In this document: positions 47,165 to 63,771 of the stretch, one piece after another
Layout: each line of letters begins with the position of its first letter
Numbering within the stretch: the stretch's first letter is position 1
Assembly (NCBI GenBank): GCA_031216445.1
Contig: CM062216.1
Span: 3,903,501 to 3,967,500, forward strand
Reading direction: 5' to 3'
Length of the DNA stretch: 64,000 nt
Source of the DNA: Lateolabrax maculatus
Taxonomy: Eukaryota > Chordata > Actinopteri > Acropomatiformes > Lateolabracidae
Notes under the pieces: model-generated
Told to the model about the DNA's origin: nothing
Databases searched by the model: none
Seen by the model: the letters and a program-made list of their open reading frames with translations, nothing else
Translations under genes and position numbers: made by a program

Positions 47165-48854
47165 TTGCCAAGGAAGCAATAATTATTCCAATAAGGAAAC
47201 CTGGGAAAGATGCCAGTAAGCCAACAAACTACAGGCCTATTGCCTTGACATTACATATCTGTAAATTGATGGAATGGATGACATGTTATGGAGAAAGGGA
47301 CTGATAATCAAATTTCACATTATGGGAGTTAAAGGGAACATGTTCAACTGGATTATGGACTTTCTGAGCCGAAGATCCATCCAGGTTAAAATAGGGTCAG
47401 AAATGTCAAGTAAACATGTTGTAGAGAATGGAACACATCAGGGGAGTGTTATAAGTCCCACTTTATTCTCTGTCATGATAAATGATGTATTTGAAATTAT
47501 GCCAGTGGATATGGGAAGATCACTGTTTGCAGATGATGGGGCTCAGTGGAAAAGAGGGAGAAATGTGAAACATGTAGTTAAGAAACTACAAGATGGAATC
47601 CGTCAAGTTGAAATGTGAGGGATGAAATGGGGATTTAAATTTTCAGTGGAGAAGACAAAAGTTATGCTCTTCACTAGAAGGAAACTCGGGAAAGGCAATA
47701 ATCTTAATTTATATGGTGATGAACTAGAGAGAGTTGAAACTTTTTGTTTTTTGAGAGTATATTTGCCGGTGGTGGATTTGAAATTACTTAAAATTAAGGA
47801 AAACAATAAAAGTGTAGATTTGGTGAGTGAGTTTTATGGGTATGTGAAATATAAATATAAAGACTATGTGCACGTGTTTACAGATGGATCAAAGGTTCCA
47901 ATAACAGGCCAGGTTGTGCAGTAGAAGTTCCTCGCTGTAGAGGTGAGATATACAGATGGACCTCAAACTGCCTACGTGTATTTACTGTTGAGCTGTACGT
48001 CATCCTGATGGCTTCAGAAAGGGCTGAACAAAACAAACTAAAGAAAGTCTTAGTCTGTAGTGATTCAGTCTCTGCTGTGTACAGTCTCATGACAGGTACG
48101 GTTAGTAATCGTCAGGATTTAACATTTGAAATAATGTCAATACACACAAGAATGAGGAAACTAGGTGCTGAGGTCGTATTAATCTGGGTTCCTGCTCATA
48201 CAGGCATTCTGGGAAAAGAAAGAGTGGACAAATTATCCAAACAAGCTATTAAAAAAGGAATTGTAGATAAACATATTCATCTTTCAAAATCAGAAGGAAA
48301 GGGCATTGTACGGAGGGAAATCAATAAAGAGTGGCAGCAGCACTGGGATCAGGAGACAAGAGGAAGACACTTACATTCAATCCAAAACAAAGTTGGTATT
48401 ATGAGAAGTAGGGGAGGAAATAGAAAACAAGAAACAGTCATGACTTGATTAAGAACAGGACACAGTAACCTGAACACAACACTCCACATTATAGGGAAGC
48501 ATCCAACCGGCTTATGTGATCACCCCCAGGTACCAGAAACTGTAGAACACGTACTGGTGAGCTGCAGGAAATAAAAGTCACAGGGAAAGGACATGTTGGA
48601 AGAAATGACAAGATCGGGGATGACAGGAGCAGGAATAAGGAACAGACTGGAGTGAGGTGAGAGTGGGCCAGGTAGAAGATGCCTGGACAGCTTTTTAAGG
48701 GAGAACAGAACTGATGAGGAAAGTGTAACAGTTCAGACATTGTAGGAGGTAACCTACTCCAGAAGATGGCAGTAGTGCAACGATATGGATGCAAGCTGCC
48801 GTTAAAACCCAAAGAAGAAGAAGAAGAAGAAGACGAAGAAGAAGAAGAAGAAGA
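47165..48854 (+). mobile_element. LINE deletion derivative with RT, RNase H and GAA tail
   Basis: Fragments of a non-LTR retrotransposon lie in order. The RT start is near 47180 (IIIPIRKPGKDASKPTNYRPIAL). The RT core at 47274-47618 includes NGTHQGSVISPTLFSVMIND and SLFADD. More RT lies at 47640-47760 (WGFKFSVEKTKVM). An RNase H domain lies at about 47860-48270 (VHVFTDGSK, VCSDSVSAVYSL, WVPAHTGILGKE). A C-terminal Cys/His motif lies near 48511-48570 (CDHPQVPETVEHVLVSC). It ends in a (GAA)n tract at 48811-48854. Stops and frame changes interrupt it, the endonuclease region is missing, and blocks inside RT and between RT and RNase H are deleted. RNase H plus a GAA tail fits an I-clade-like fish LINE. 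It is certainly inactive. Confidence 0.85.
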
Positions 48855-49806
48855 GGCCACAGGAAAGGTTTCCCACCGGTGCTATTTCGCTGTTGCACCC
48901 AGTTGGAAAGTGCTGCGCCAGGAGGACTCCAGCAGTCCCACAGCATCCCAGGTGAAACAACAAACTATTCAGATATACACTGATGAGTGCAGTTAGTACA
49001 CGAGCAGAGCAGTGCGTGAGGCTGCCGGAGGGACATGAGCGTGTTATAAGTCCTGTGAGACGGGCTGCGGGGCTGCGCGGGGCTGCGCGGGGCTGCATCA
49101 TGTGCGGGTTACCTGTCCCCTGACTGCACGGAGCCTGCTGGCTACCCGCCGAGCGTCAGGGGCGGATAAGTGTTGAGGCAGGCGGTCGAAAGACAGACAC
49201 GGTCAAAATGCTGAGTGGCCAGCTTCGCCCTCGCTAACGTTGAGAGACAGGCGGACACTGGGGGACAGACAGCTAGCGCTGAGTCAGCGACACATCAGAC
49301 CGTCAGCACGTCTCCAGTCTGTACGGGGACAGGTAGCCACACTGTCGGGTGACTGCAGCAGTAGGCTCGGTAACTTTAGATACTTGGGGGAAGGTTCGTG
49401 TGTTCACTGCTTGGTTGAAACCAACAAATACTAATAAGAATAATACTAAGAAACTAAATACCTAGAAATAGACCGTCGTGTGCTGGGATGTGTCTTTACT
49501 AATGCTAAGCAAGCAAGCCCCGCCGTGCCAAAATAACGAGGTTGGCCTAGATACAGTGTAAGGCTCCTGTTGGGGTTGGAAAGAGAGCCGAGATACCAGA
49601 CTCCGTAAGAATCTCCCTAAACTTTAGTGCCAGAGAAAGAATGAGGGTTTGGTGGAACTACAAATTCAGGAAGTGTATCTTTCACCCTTTATGTCCTGGA
49701 GACCTTCCTTATTCCGTCCAGTGTCCGTTGTGTCACCCAGGGGGAAACCTCTTTTCTGCAGGGTCTTTGAAGTTTCGTCCTCCCTGGTCGGGTGAAGTCG
49801 GCTGTG
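48855..49806 (+). promoter_or_regulatory. dus1l upstream region and 5' UTR
   Basis: The sequence becomes GC/CpG-rich from about 49020 (GGGCTGCGCGGGGCTGCGCG). A CTTTTCTGCAG at 49750-49760 may be the acceptor of the exon carrying the start codon, so a noncoding first exon is likely. No TATA box is evident. Confidence 0.4.
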
Positions 49807-55971
<6,165 letters not shown>

Positions 55972-56949
55972 GCAGGACTGTGGCCGTCTCTACATGCAAA
56001 AACCGCTCTTTGTTGATACCCGGTTAAAGTCCAGACCAGTTAACACTCACACCTCCCTCGAATCACTTTGATGTCTTAAATTGAAGTAGGTTCGCACAAC
56101 ATTACAACCATCTTGGTCTTCATCAAGTTGTCTCATCTGATGAAGATTTGGTTTGGTCCAAATGTTCATCGCAGCTGTTGTGTGGACCTCCTTTTAATTG
56201 AATTAGCTGGTGATGAACACCCAGGGGGGCAAGCTGTCGTGTTTATTCAGCCAATAAAGGGATGTGATGGGTGATTGGTTCGGGTAACAAGGTTAGTGTG
56301 TGCATGTAGAGGTAGCCGATGATCAGTCAGGACGTACAGTACACACAGCTGCTAAGTAACCTCAACAACAAGGGTCTGTTTGGAACTGATGGTGAAATAT
56401 GGATGGATATTGATCAGCAGACCAAAACCATAAAGTAACAAAAATATTTTTTATGTGAAGTGGATTTCCAGGATGATTAGCTTTTATTAGCTCTTTTTTT
56501 TTTCTTTTCTTTTTTTACTTTGGTTGATAGAGTGTTTCTCAACAACTTCTGTCATCTTTTATTTTTAAGACAAAGATTTTATGAGGTTGAACATTATTTT
56601 GGCCAAAGTTGTTACTGAGCCACCAAAGTGAAAAGATTCAGTAACGATCATATTCCTGTCCTTACACATTTTTATTTCTTTCATTTACGGTCACAAATGT
56701 GGTTTTGCAACTCATTAGTTAAGCTATCTGTTTCGGGTGAAGGTTTGCCTGCATTGACTCATGTACGTGCCTTCTGATAACAAGTACCACTGCCTATCAG
56801 ATATGACCTTGAGCTCACAAGGAGGAAGACAGAGCGCAAGATCAAAGTGGTGCTCCATTTGTCGTCTAAGACGTCCTCAGTGACTCCACAATCCAAAAGA
56901 AAAAGGTGCTGCCCATATAATTGTGCATATAGTGTAGAAAGTAACATTA
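55972..56949 (+). other. dus1l 3' UTR and downstream
   Basis: AATAAA at 56253-56258 lies 282 bases after the stop. Beyond it there is AT-rich sequence with no supported exon. Confidence 0.5.
56253..56258 (+). terminator. dus1l polyadenylation signal
   Basis: AATAAA in CAGCCAATAAAGGGATGTG, the first canonical signal after the stop, with GT-rich sequence downstream. Confidence 0.6.
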
Positions 56950-57260
56950 TGAGATTTGGGGGATAAGAAGCTATATATCAAAGTCATCTCTGTACGAGTT
57001 TAGCCTAGCTTAGCACAAAGATTAGAAGCAAGTCTATCTCCATCAAAAGAAAACACACACTTTTGGATGTGTTGGTGACCAGCCTGCTTGCTTGCTAACA
57101 ACATTTAACACAAGAACACTTTTTTTTTTAAAACTTCTGATGAACGTTTTTGCTGTTAGATGTGGTAAGCTAGCCTACAAATGTCAAGTTTCTGTACTGA
57201 ATGCACAGACAGGTGATTGATATCGATCCTCTCATCTGACTTAAAGCCCTTGAAAAGCTT
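56950..57260. mobile_element. Degenerate MITE copy (inverted-arm family)
   Basis: The left part has TAGCCTAGCTTAGCACAAAG. The right part on the minus strand reads GTCAGATGAGAGGATCGATA then CACCTGTCTGTGCATTC. Both are typical internal segments of the same TTAAAGGAATAG family seen at 7883-7990. The ends are decayed. Confidence 0.45.
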
Positions 57261-59515
57261 TTCTTCAAATCTGAAGTATTTCTCTGTTACATGAAATATT
57301 CCTGACAAAATAGGCAAATAACAATCAAAGTTAAAGTTTGTAAGAAGATCATCAGGTAGAGTTTATTACAAACAGCTGGAAACTGCTCACCTGCTTCATC
57401 AGGACTGTGTGGGTGTGGTTTGATCAGATTTGATTGACAGTGACCTGGTAACAAAGGAAGTAGGTGACATCACCTTTTGTAAATGTGTCCCCGCCTATGT
57501 TAAACCAGCGAGCAGAGCACAGAGAGAAAATGTGTTTTCAGGGACTTAAAAGTAACGTGTTACCCAAAATCCCCTTTTAACAATAAATTGTTACCATGGT
57601 GATTTTAACTAGAAAAATGACAATGACAACACATCTTGTAGCCACTGGGCGCCGTTGTTGCTGCAGCTGTTCATGACTTCTCTTGTTTTTATTGATGACA
57701 AATACAGAAGACATGAACCTTGATTTTCCACTTCTTTATTTATCCTTCAACAAGTCCTTCAGCTCAGTCCTGCAATAGTGCAGGATCAGCAGCTGGATCA
57801 GGAACAGAGTTTGTCAGGGTTTTCTTGTGAGGTCAGTAACCATCAAATAGTAAATTAATCATTTCTATTTTTTAAATGAGCAACCTTTAAAGAGCACATC
57901 ATCATTAATGTCATTTATTTAATGAGTACGGCTCTGGGTTAGGCCAATGTCTACGACTTAGTTTGATAATCAACTTTTTTTATGTGAAGGCACTATTGGA
58001 GCTATGTTCTCATGTCCATGTTAGTATTACGCAATTAGTGATTATATGATTTTTATATAAAAGAGTACTAAAGAGCTACTCAAGTAAAATGCATATCCTC
58101 TTGTATCTATAGAACCTGAAAGCATGATATTGTGAGCGGACTTTAATGACATTTAATGTCATTAAAGTCTGATTATTTTCCTTGTTTATAGAGATCACTG
58201 CAACAGTGTCGACGTTCACATAATTGATAAACTTAAATAACTTCCAGTTTAAAATGAATTCAGATGAACATGGCGGATGTTGCTTTGTTTCCCCATGGTC
58301 AGAATCCTCTTGACTCACAGGCTGTGATCTTTTGATCATTTTTTAAAAGCATTTATAAGTTATACAAATGAAAAACTGCAACTTAATCAGCATGATAAAC
58401 TACCAACTGCTGGAAGTAGCCAGCAATCTTATCTTCACATATAGCAGAGCAAGTGAGACATCATCTCTCACTCTTTGTTGTATCTAAGTGTGGAGGTTGG
58501 AGCAAGTTGACTCCTACATTAGGCTTCTGCTTTTCTGCACTGAAATCATCGATCCACTATTCTCTCACAGGTCAAGGGTTGTTTACTTCAGGTTCGATCA
58601 GTAAGAACAGACCCCACGTCTGCCCAGCACACAGTGTAATACACTTAGTGATGAGTGACACCAGCATTTATCAACTGATTTTACAGGATATTCAATTTAC
58701 ACTTCATAGTTAGTGCTACTCAAGCTATAACAGTTGTATGAAGTCTTCTGTGGCTCTGGATGAGATTTGTCAAGTCTGAGAAAATAACCTGCTGGTCCTT
58801 TGGGACTGGAGATGGATCTGCAGAGTTTAAAATGCAAAAGTAGCAGCAGTGACCAGAAACCAGTAGGAGTCATCCTCTTGGGAACATGAGTGTCTGTGGA
58901 AACTGTCATCACAATCCATCTTTCAGAATTCAGTTCAACATGTCTTGTCCCTGATAAATGAATAAAACCCAGGAGAACTGCAGTAAAATATTTACACTTC
59001 AATTGTATTATTGTATTTGATTATTTTATATCTAATTTGTTATTAGTCTTATATGTTTTGTAACTTTAATGTTTTAGGTTCTGTGTGGTGCTGCTATCTT
59101 CACCTGAAGATTTTTTTATCTCACTGAGGCCTTTTCCTGGTTAAATCAGGTGATTTACGTGCTGGAAGGGAAAGGAAACTCATGGTGCTATTCTGGAAAA
59201 GTATTTGGATGGTTAGGTGATAATACACCATTTCCAGTATTTATTTTACTATATACTTTATAGTATACTCTTAATGTCAAGCTGAGCAAATGATAATGAA
59301 ACATTTTGCAGACAGATGAAGTGGATCCTTCAGGTGATGAACAGAGTTCAGGGGAAGAGTTAGTGTGTTGGTTTGGGGTATATTCTGTGTTTATGTCTGC
59401 CTCAAAAACGTGGACATGAAATTCAGTGTGCAGCCTGTGCTGAATCCCCCCCCACACACACACACGTTAGTTTTAATCACAGATTCACCTCACAATAAAA
59501 TTGATGCTTTGAAGC
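57261..59515. other. Intergenic region between dus1l and the protease homolog
   Basis: No exon is supported. It holds a 31-base hairpin (58139-58169), a repeat-like segment near 58740-58830 similar to one near 14470, and C8 plus (CA)n at about 59447-59464. Confidence 0.5.
58139..58169. repeat. Perfect 14-bp-arm hairpin
   Basis: GACTTTAATGACAT, a TTA loop, then its exact complement ATGTCATTAAAGTC. It could be a decayed MITE centre. Confidence 0.85.
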
Positions 59516-59521
59516 TTTAAT
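59516..59521 (-). terminator. Protease homolog polyadenylation signal candidate
   Basis: TTTAAT on the plus strand reads ATTAAA on the minus strand, about 140 bases after the stop codon. Confidence 0.4.
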
Positions 59522-59658
59522 GCAAAGAAATTGAGTTGAACAAACCAGAGTACATGTCAGCCAGCATGAAGGACAACATGGACTGACAGTTCAAAACAGC
59601 AGAGAAGCTATAAAGAGGAAGGTGGGTTGTCGGGGGAAGGAGACCGGACAGCCTCGGT

Positions 59659-60419
59659 TTAGACCTCAGCGGAGGCTTCCTCGCCTCGGTGGATGTAGTT
59701 GTTGATGAAGCGCAGATGCTTGGACACCTGGGTGTAGACGCCGGGTTGGCCTGGGAGACCACAACCGCTGGGACCCCCGTAGCTCATGATGCCAACCTGC
59801 ACGAAGCCACTGCCTGCACGGCAAACCAACGGGCCACCATAATCCCCCTTTAGAAACACAAAAAAACACACACACATACACACTCGTCTGAGTGTTTCCA
59901 CCTTGCTTCCTTCCTTATTTTAACTTCTTGACAAACAGATAAATGTGGGAGTTTTGGAGGAATATGTCAGTAGCTGGGATATTATTAGACAATATACAAA
60001 TATTTAAGTACTAAAATTCCTGCATTCAAACTTCAGTAAAAGTACAGCATATTATTAGCTTCAGTAAAAGTACTGCTTCTACAGTAAAATGTCTGCAGTG
60101 GCTGTGACATTATTAGATTGTGAATATGCCTCAGTGTGTAAGCAGCATTTTACTATTGTGGCTTTACCAGGTGGAGCTAGTTTGAACTACTTCGTAGTAA
60201 GTAGTGTAGTCCAGTGCCTGTGCCCTCCCAAAGGTTATTGAATTCACATGTTAACCAATTTATATAGCAAAACTCACTTCACAGGCGTCCTTCCCTCCAG
60301 CCATGTCCCCTGCACACATCGTGTTGGAGGGCAGGCTAGGATACACCTTCTTACAGTCACTCTGAGGGATGATGGGAATCTTCAGCTGCTGAAGAGTTTG
60401 TGGATTTGGCAGTGGAACT

Positions 60420-60473
<54 letters not shown>

Positions 60474-61924
60474 CACACACAGCATGAGTGCAGAGGAGGA
60501 AGTGATATTTTTATGATTATGGGATGTATTTTATGGCTGAGTGTTTATGATTCGCCAAGACCATCCTGCTGGTCTTATGTTACTACTGTATTTTTTACAG
60601 TCCATGGCTACAAGACTGATACCACTAATGAACACGTTCTAGTCCCCCTCCAGTCATGAATGTGTTGTTACCTCACTGTGATGTATGAGCTGCACTGCGC
60701 AGAGAAGGGGGGGAAGATATAATTCTAAGAATTTCTAATGAAGTATTAATGAGTTAACATTTAAATAAACATGCATGGATGTGTAGTTATTTACTAATTT
60801 GTCCTTATACAGTGTGCACACCTTTTAGGCTACTTTATGTGCAGAACTTACCATTCCCAACGTTCCCCCAGCCAGTGATCCAACACTCAGATGATGAATC
60901 GTAGGTGTCGTCGACGCTGGGCAGCTTCACTGGGGAAACATTCTGCGAGAATGACAGCTTTTTCTTCAACTGTATCAGAGCGATGTCGTTCTCATAGCCA
61001 TTGCTCATGGCTTTGTATTCCTTGTGAGAGATGACATGGAGTATGCCCATGTAACGAACAGCCCCATTTTCCAGGTTGTGTGAGCCGACCCAAACCATTG
61101 ATCGAGAGCTTTTAGGCTCACGCCGCCTGGCAACACAAACACACACATATTTCTGCATTTATGGATGACCTTCCATCATTAACTGTAAAAATCTTACCAC
61201 ACACCACACATGCCTAATAATCAAAGGTCTGCTATGGAAGATGATTAGGTTCATGTGAAAAAATATACTTGCTTGAAAAAAAAAAGACAAACCACACTTA
61301 CTTGTCCCAGCAGTTTGCAGCAGTCAGAATCCACTCATTGTTGAGGATTGTGCCACCGCAGCGCCACTTGGTGACACCTTCAGATGTGATGTTAATGTGG
61401 ACCATCCAGGGCCAACTGTTCTTTGGAGCATCGTGTCCCCCGATGATGGAGCTCCTCACCTCAGCCCCAAGCAAGCCTAAACAAGAGATAATGAATGAAA
61501 TTGCCTCGTGCACTCACAGGAGGACGCGCATACACAGTCCAACCAATGGGTTCATACTTTTCCAACAGTCTACAGGTGGTTGTAACATGCACAAGCAGCA
61601 ATGCATGGATGTAAACAATGCTGAATTTAAATAATTAAAGATGGTGAAATTAAGTATAAAGTTGAAATAAAGTTGAAAACAATTTGACTGGTTTTGTCAT
61701 AACAGATCCACGATATTGATACCTTATCTTATGATTATGTATCAGTCTATGAAGGTTACAAATTAGACTCTACTAGTAAGAGCTGTTAAATTAACCTCCA
61801 CAAAGTGAATACAGATAATTCCCCTCAGAATAATGGTCTCATGCTGACAAAGATGATGTTTGTGTTCCTCACCTCCAGTGTTGTGGATCAGGACCAGCAC
61901 AGTCAGAAGTTGACTGAAAGCCAT
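59659..61924 (-). CDS. Tryptase-like serine protease homolog lacking catalytic His and Ser
   Basis: A secreted S1 trypsin-fold protein. Five exons join in phase (transcript order): 61924-61873, 61476-61302, 61126-60852, 60417-60278, 59847-59659, giving 276 residues. It starts with a signal peptide (MAFSQLLTVLVLIHNTGG), then SSIIGGHDAP and NSWPWMV. Where active proteases have AAHC it reads TAANCW (Asn at about 72), and where they have GDSGGP it reads GDYGGP (Tyr at about 217). The Asp of the triad is kept in NDIALI (about 123) and the S1 pocket Asp in KDACEG. ECWITGWG and VPLPNPQTLQQL resemble tryptase/prostasin-type proteases. No Arg/Lys precedes IIGG. It is predicted to be a non-proteolytic homolog. 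The reading frame and all splice sites are intact, so it does not look like an ordinary pseudogene. No gene symbol can be given. Confidence 0.88.
59940..60210. repeat. Dispersed AGTAAAAGTAC repeat
   Basis: CTTCAGTAAAAGTACAGCAT and TTCAGTAAAAGTACTGCTTC, then CATTTTACTATTGTGGCTTT and AGGTGGAGCTAGTTTGAACT. This is a degenerate copy of a widespread fish repeat, in intron 4 of the protease homolog. Confidence 0.5.
60425..60471 (-). repeat. (GT)n at protease homolog exon 4 acceptor
   Basis: On the minus strand about 23 GT units are followed by GCGTGTAG and exon 4, so the microsatellite replaces the usual pyrimidine tract. Confidence 0.95.
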
Positions 61925-61956
61925 GGCTGTGATTGAGTGAGGCAATGGCTCTACAG

Positions 61957-61965
61957 CTTTATATA
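61957..61965 (-). promoter_or_regulatory. TATA box of the protease homolog
   Basis: The minus strand reads TATATAAAG, ending 32 bases before the start codon. With the usual 25-30 base spacing the 5' UTR would be only a few bases long. Confidence 0.6.
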
Positions 61966-62039
61966 CACAGATGGAATTCTTATCAGCACCATCAGCCTTC
62001 CTTTTCCTCTCAAACCTCACGTGAAAAAGCACATTTATT

Positions 62040-62300
62040 CTGTGAAGTAAACTTTTAAGATACTGGTACTTTGCTTGAGTATTTCCACTTGGTAAGGCTT
62101 TATATTGTATTATTGCTCCACAACATTTCAGAGTGAAATATTACACTTTTAACTTAAAATGCATCTCAGAGTTGTAGTACTTTTATTATTTAATAAGGTT
62201 ATAAATCAAGAACATAGTATAATCTCTTAAAATATGATCCAGTGTGAAAGTTTGAACAAGACTAGACTGAATATTGTGGTCTAAAGTAACAGCAGATGCT
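62040..62300 (+). repeat. Dispersed TTGAGTATTTCC-type repeat
   Basis: GGTACTTTGCTTGAGTATTT, then CTCCACAACATTTCAGAGTG and AAATATTACACTTTTAAC. Related to the copies at 16312 and 46800. Confidence 0.5.
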
Positions 62301-62394
62301 AACATTTTACAACTTCAAAGGTATTAAGTATTTTAATTTCAAGTATGAAGTTGAATTAATTAATTCCAAGAACATAACCCTGACCAAGTATGGG

Positions 62395-62640
62395 TAGTAT
62401 AGACCATACTCTTTAAAATTTCGAGCAGAACCAGGCTCTGGGTGGGCGGCCATCTGCCTCGACCCAGTTGGGTTGAAAGGGGAGGAGAGAGGGGGAGAGG
62501 GGAGACAGAACAGGAGGAGAGACAACAAATCAGACTAATAATAATAACAACTGCAGCAGTGAGTGTGGAGCAGGAACATGGTGGCAGCAGACGGCAATGC
62601 CATCTAGAGTAACTATATCTATAGAATGCAATGCAACACA
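62395..62640. repeat. Repeat-like segment next to the L2 fragment
   Basis: Contains CGAGCAGAACCAGGCTCTGG, GGCGGCCATCTGCCTCGACC and a purine-rich GAGAGGGGGAGAGGGGAGAC tract. It resembles a dispersed fish repeat and may be the 3' part of the adjacent minus-strand LINE. Confidence 0.4.
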
Positions 62641-62699
62641 AGACGCATTGCATGTGTTTGGGGCCAAGAACAATAACTTCAATAACAATAACAAGAGCA

Positions 62700-63030
62700 G
62701 AAAATTGCACATCATCCAGTTTTTTGCCTGAAGTTTGGCTAACTGATTGGCTTCATCTGGCTTTATTGATAAATATAATTGGGTATCATCTGCATAACAA
62801 TAAAAGTTTATGGAGTGTTTCCTAATAATATTGCCTAAAGGAAGCATATATAAGGTGAATAAAATTGGTCCAAGCACAGAACCTTGTGGAACTCAGTGAC
62901 TAACTTTGGTGTGCATGGAGGATTCATCATTTACATGTACAAACTGAAATCTATCTGATAAATAGGACTTAAACCAGCTTAGTGTAGGTCCTTTAATGAC
63001 AATCAAATGCTCCAGTCTCTTTAATAGGAT
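62700..63030 (-). mobile_element. L2/CR1-like LINE reverse transcriptase fragment
   Basis: The minus strand translates to KGPTLSWFKSYLSDRFQF, one in-frame stop, then VPQGSVLGPILFTLYML, NFYCYADDTQLYLS and KPDEANQLAKLQ. QGSVLGP and YADD are RT motifs. The fragment is truncated at both ends and carries the stop, so it is inactive. Confidence 0.85.
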
Positions 63031-63583
63031 CTAATGTTCAGTGCCGATCAGGAGTAATTTTTCAGATCAGGAGTTATTTTTGTCAACAAATACATTAATA
63101 AACACTTTAAAATGTCTTTTTTGTTCTAAACCATTTATGAAGTGTTTATATACTGCGTCTAAATGTTAAATAGGGGGGTTCAAATAAAGGCCCAAGAACA
63201 TCCCTGACAAACAGCTTGTGATGCTGGACACAGGGACAGTGAACTGGATCACAATTTCTATAAATCCAGAAATAATGAATAACTAGAAAATAATTAATTA
63301 AATTATTTAAAGTATTGTCTATTTTAGTTTAAAAAAGATCCCATGATTAGCCTCAGAATAGTAAACATGAAATTTCCCAGCTAAGTTCGTGTCCTGAACC
63401 GCATCACCAAACCGGAACGTTTTATGGTTGTTTTGCGTTTCCGCAGGGATTTATTTGTATGAGACGCCTCGTTTCATCCTACGTCGTTGAAGTTTAAATT
63501 GAAGCTAACGTCCTCCAGCATACAGCGGGCCGTCGGCGGTGAGTCTGCCGCCTGTGTGTCGCTGAGCCCCGGGGGGGGGGAAC
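63031..63583. other. Upstream region of the right-edge gene
   Basis: AT-rich until about 63390, then GC/CpG-rich (ACCGGAACGTTTTATGG, CGTCGTTGAAG) with a G10 run at 63571-63580 just before an ATG. It looks like a CpG promoter and 5' UTR. Confidence 0.4.
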
Positions 63584-63771
63584 ATGGAGCAGCCGCCGAC
63601 CGCCAGCGTCAACGCAGACCCGGTCCGGCGCTCCGACATGGACGGTGGGTCCCCGTCAGACTCCTGAGTATCAAATGACAAAACATTACACTCATGCGAG
63701 TCGCTGAAGGTCTGTGTCTCTCTGTTGTCCGCAGGTCGCTGCGCACAGTGGCGCAACTGGACCGGATTTTG
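63584..63771 (+). CDS. First exons of an unidentified gene, cut by the window edge
   Basis: ATG at 63584 opens MEQPPTASVNADPVRRSDMD; exon 63584-63644 ends in a GTGGGT donor. TGTTGTCCGCAG then leads to exon 63735-63771, which ends in a GTGAGT donor. In phase this continues GRCAQWRNWTGF. The first exon is also open in another frame from 63487, and that frame would continue SLRTVAQLDRIL in exon 2. I recognise neither product. The rest of the gene lies beyond 64000. The splice sites look real; the frame and identity are uncertain. Confidence 0.4.

Noticed and set aside
48489..49101. Poly-Ser, poly-Glu and poly-Arg ORFs
   Set aside because: They are the (GAA)n tail of the LINE read in different frames.
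49792..49806. GTG start 15 bases before the dus1l ATG
   Set aside because: Eukaryotic initiation at GTG is not expected, and the ATG at 49807 gives the family-like N terminus.
59841..59847. Tyr in GDYGGP as a misread splice junction
   Set aside because: The codon TAT lies inside exon 5, three codons from the acceptor, and flanking Gly-Asp and Gly-Gly-Pro are in frame.
62530..62877. 115-codon minus-strand ORF as a host gene
   Set aside because: The sequence is reverse transcriptase (VLGPILF, YADDTQLYLS) from an L2/CR1-like LINE, followed by noncoding repeat.
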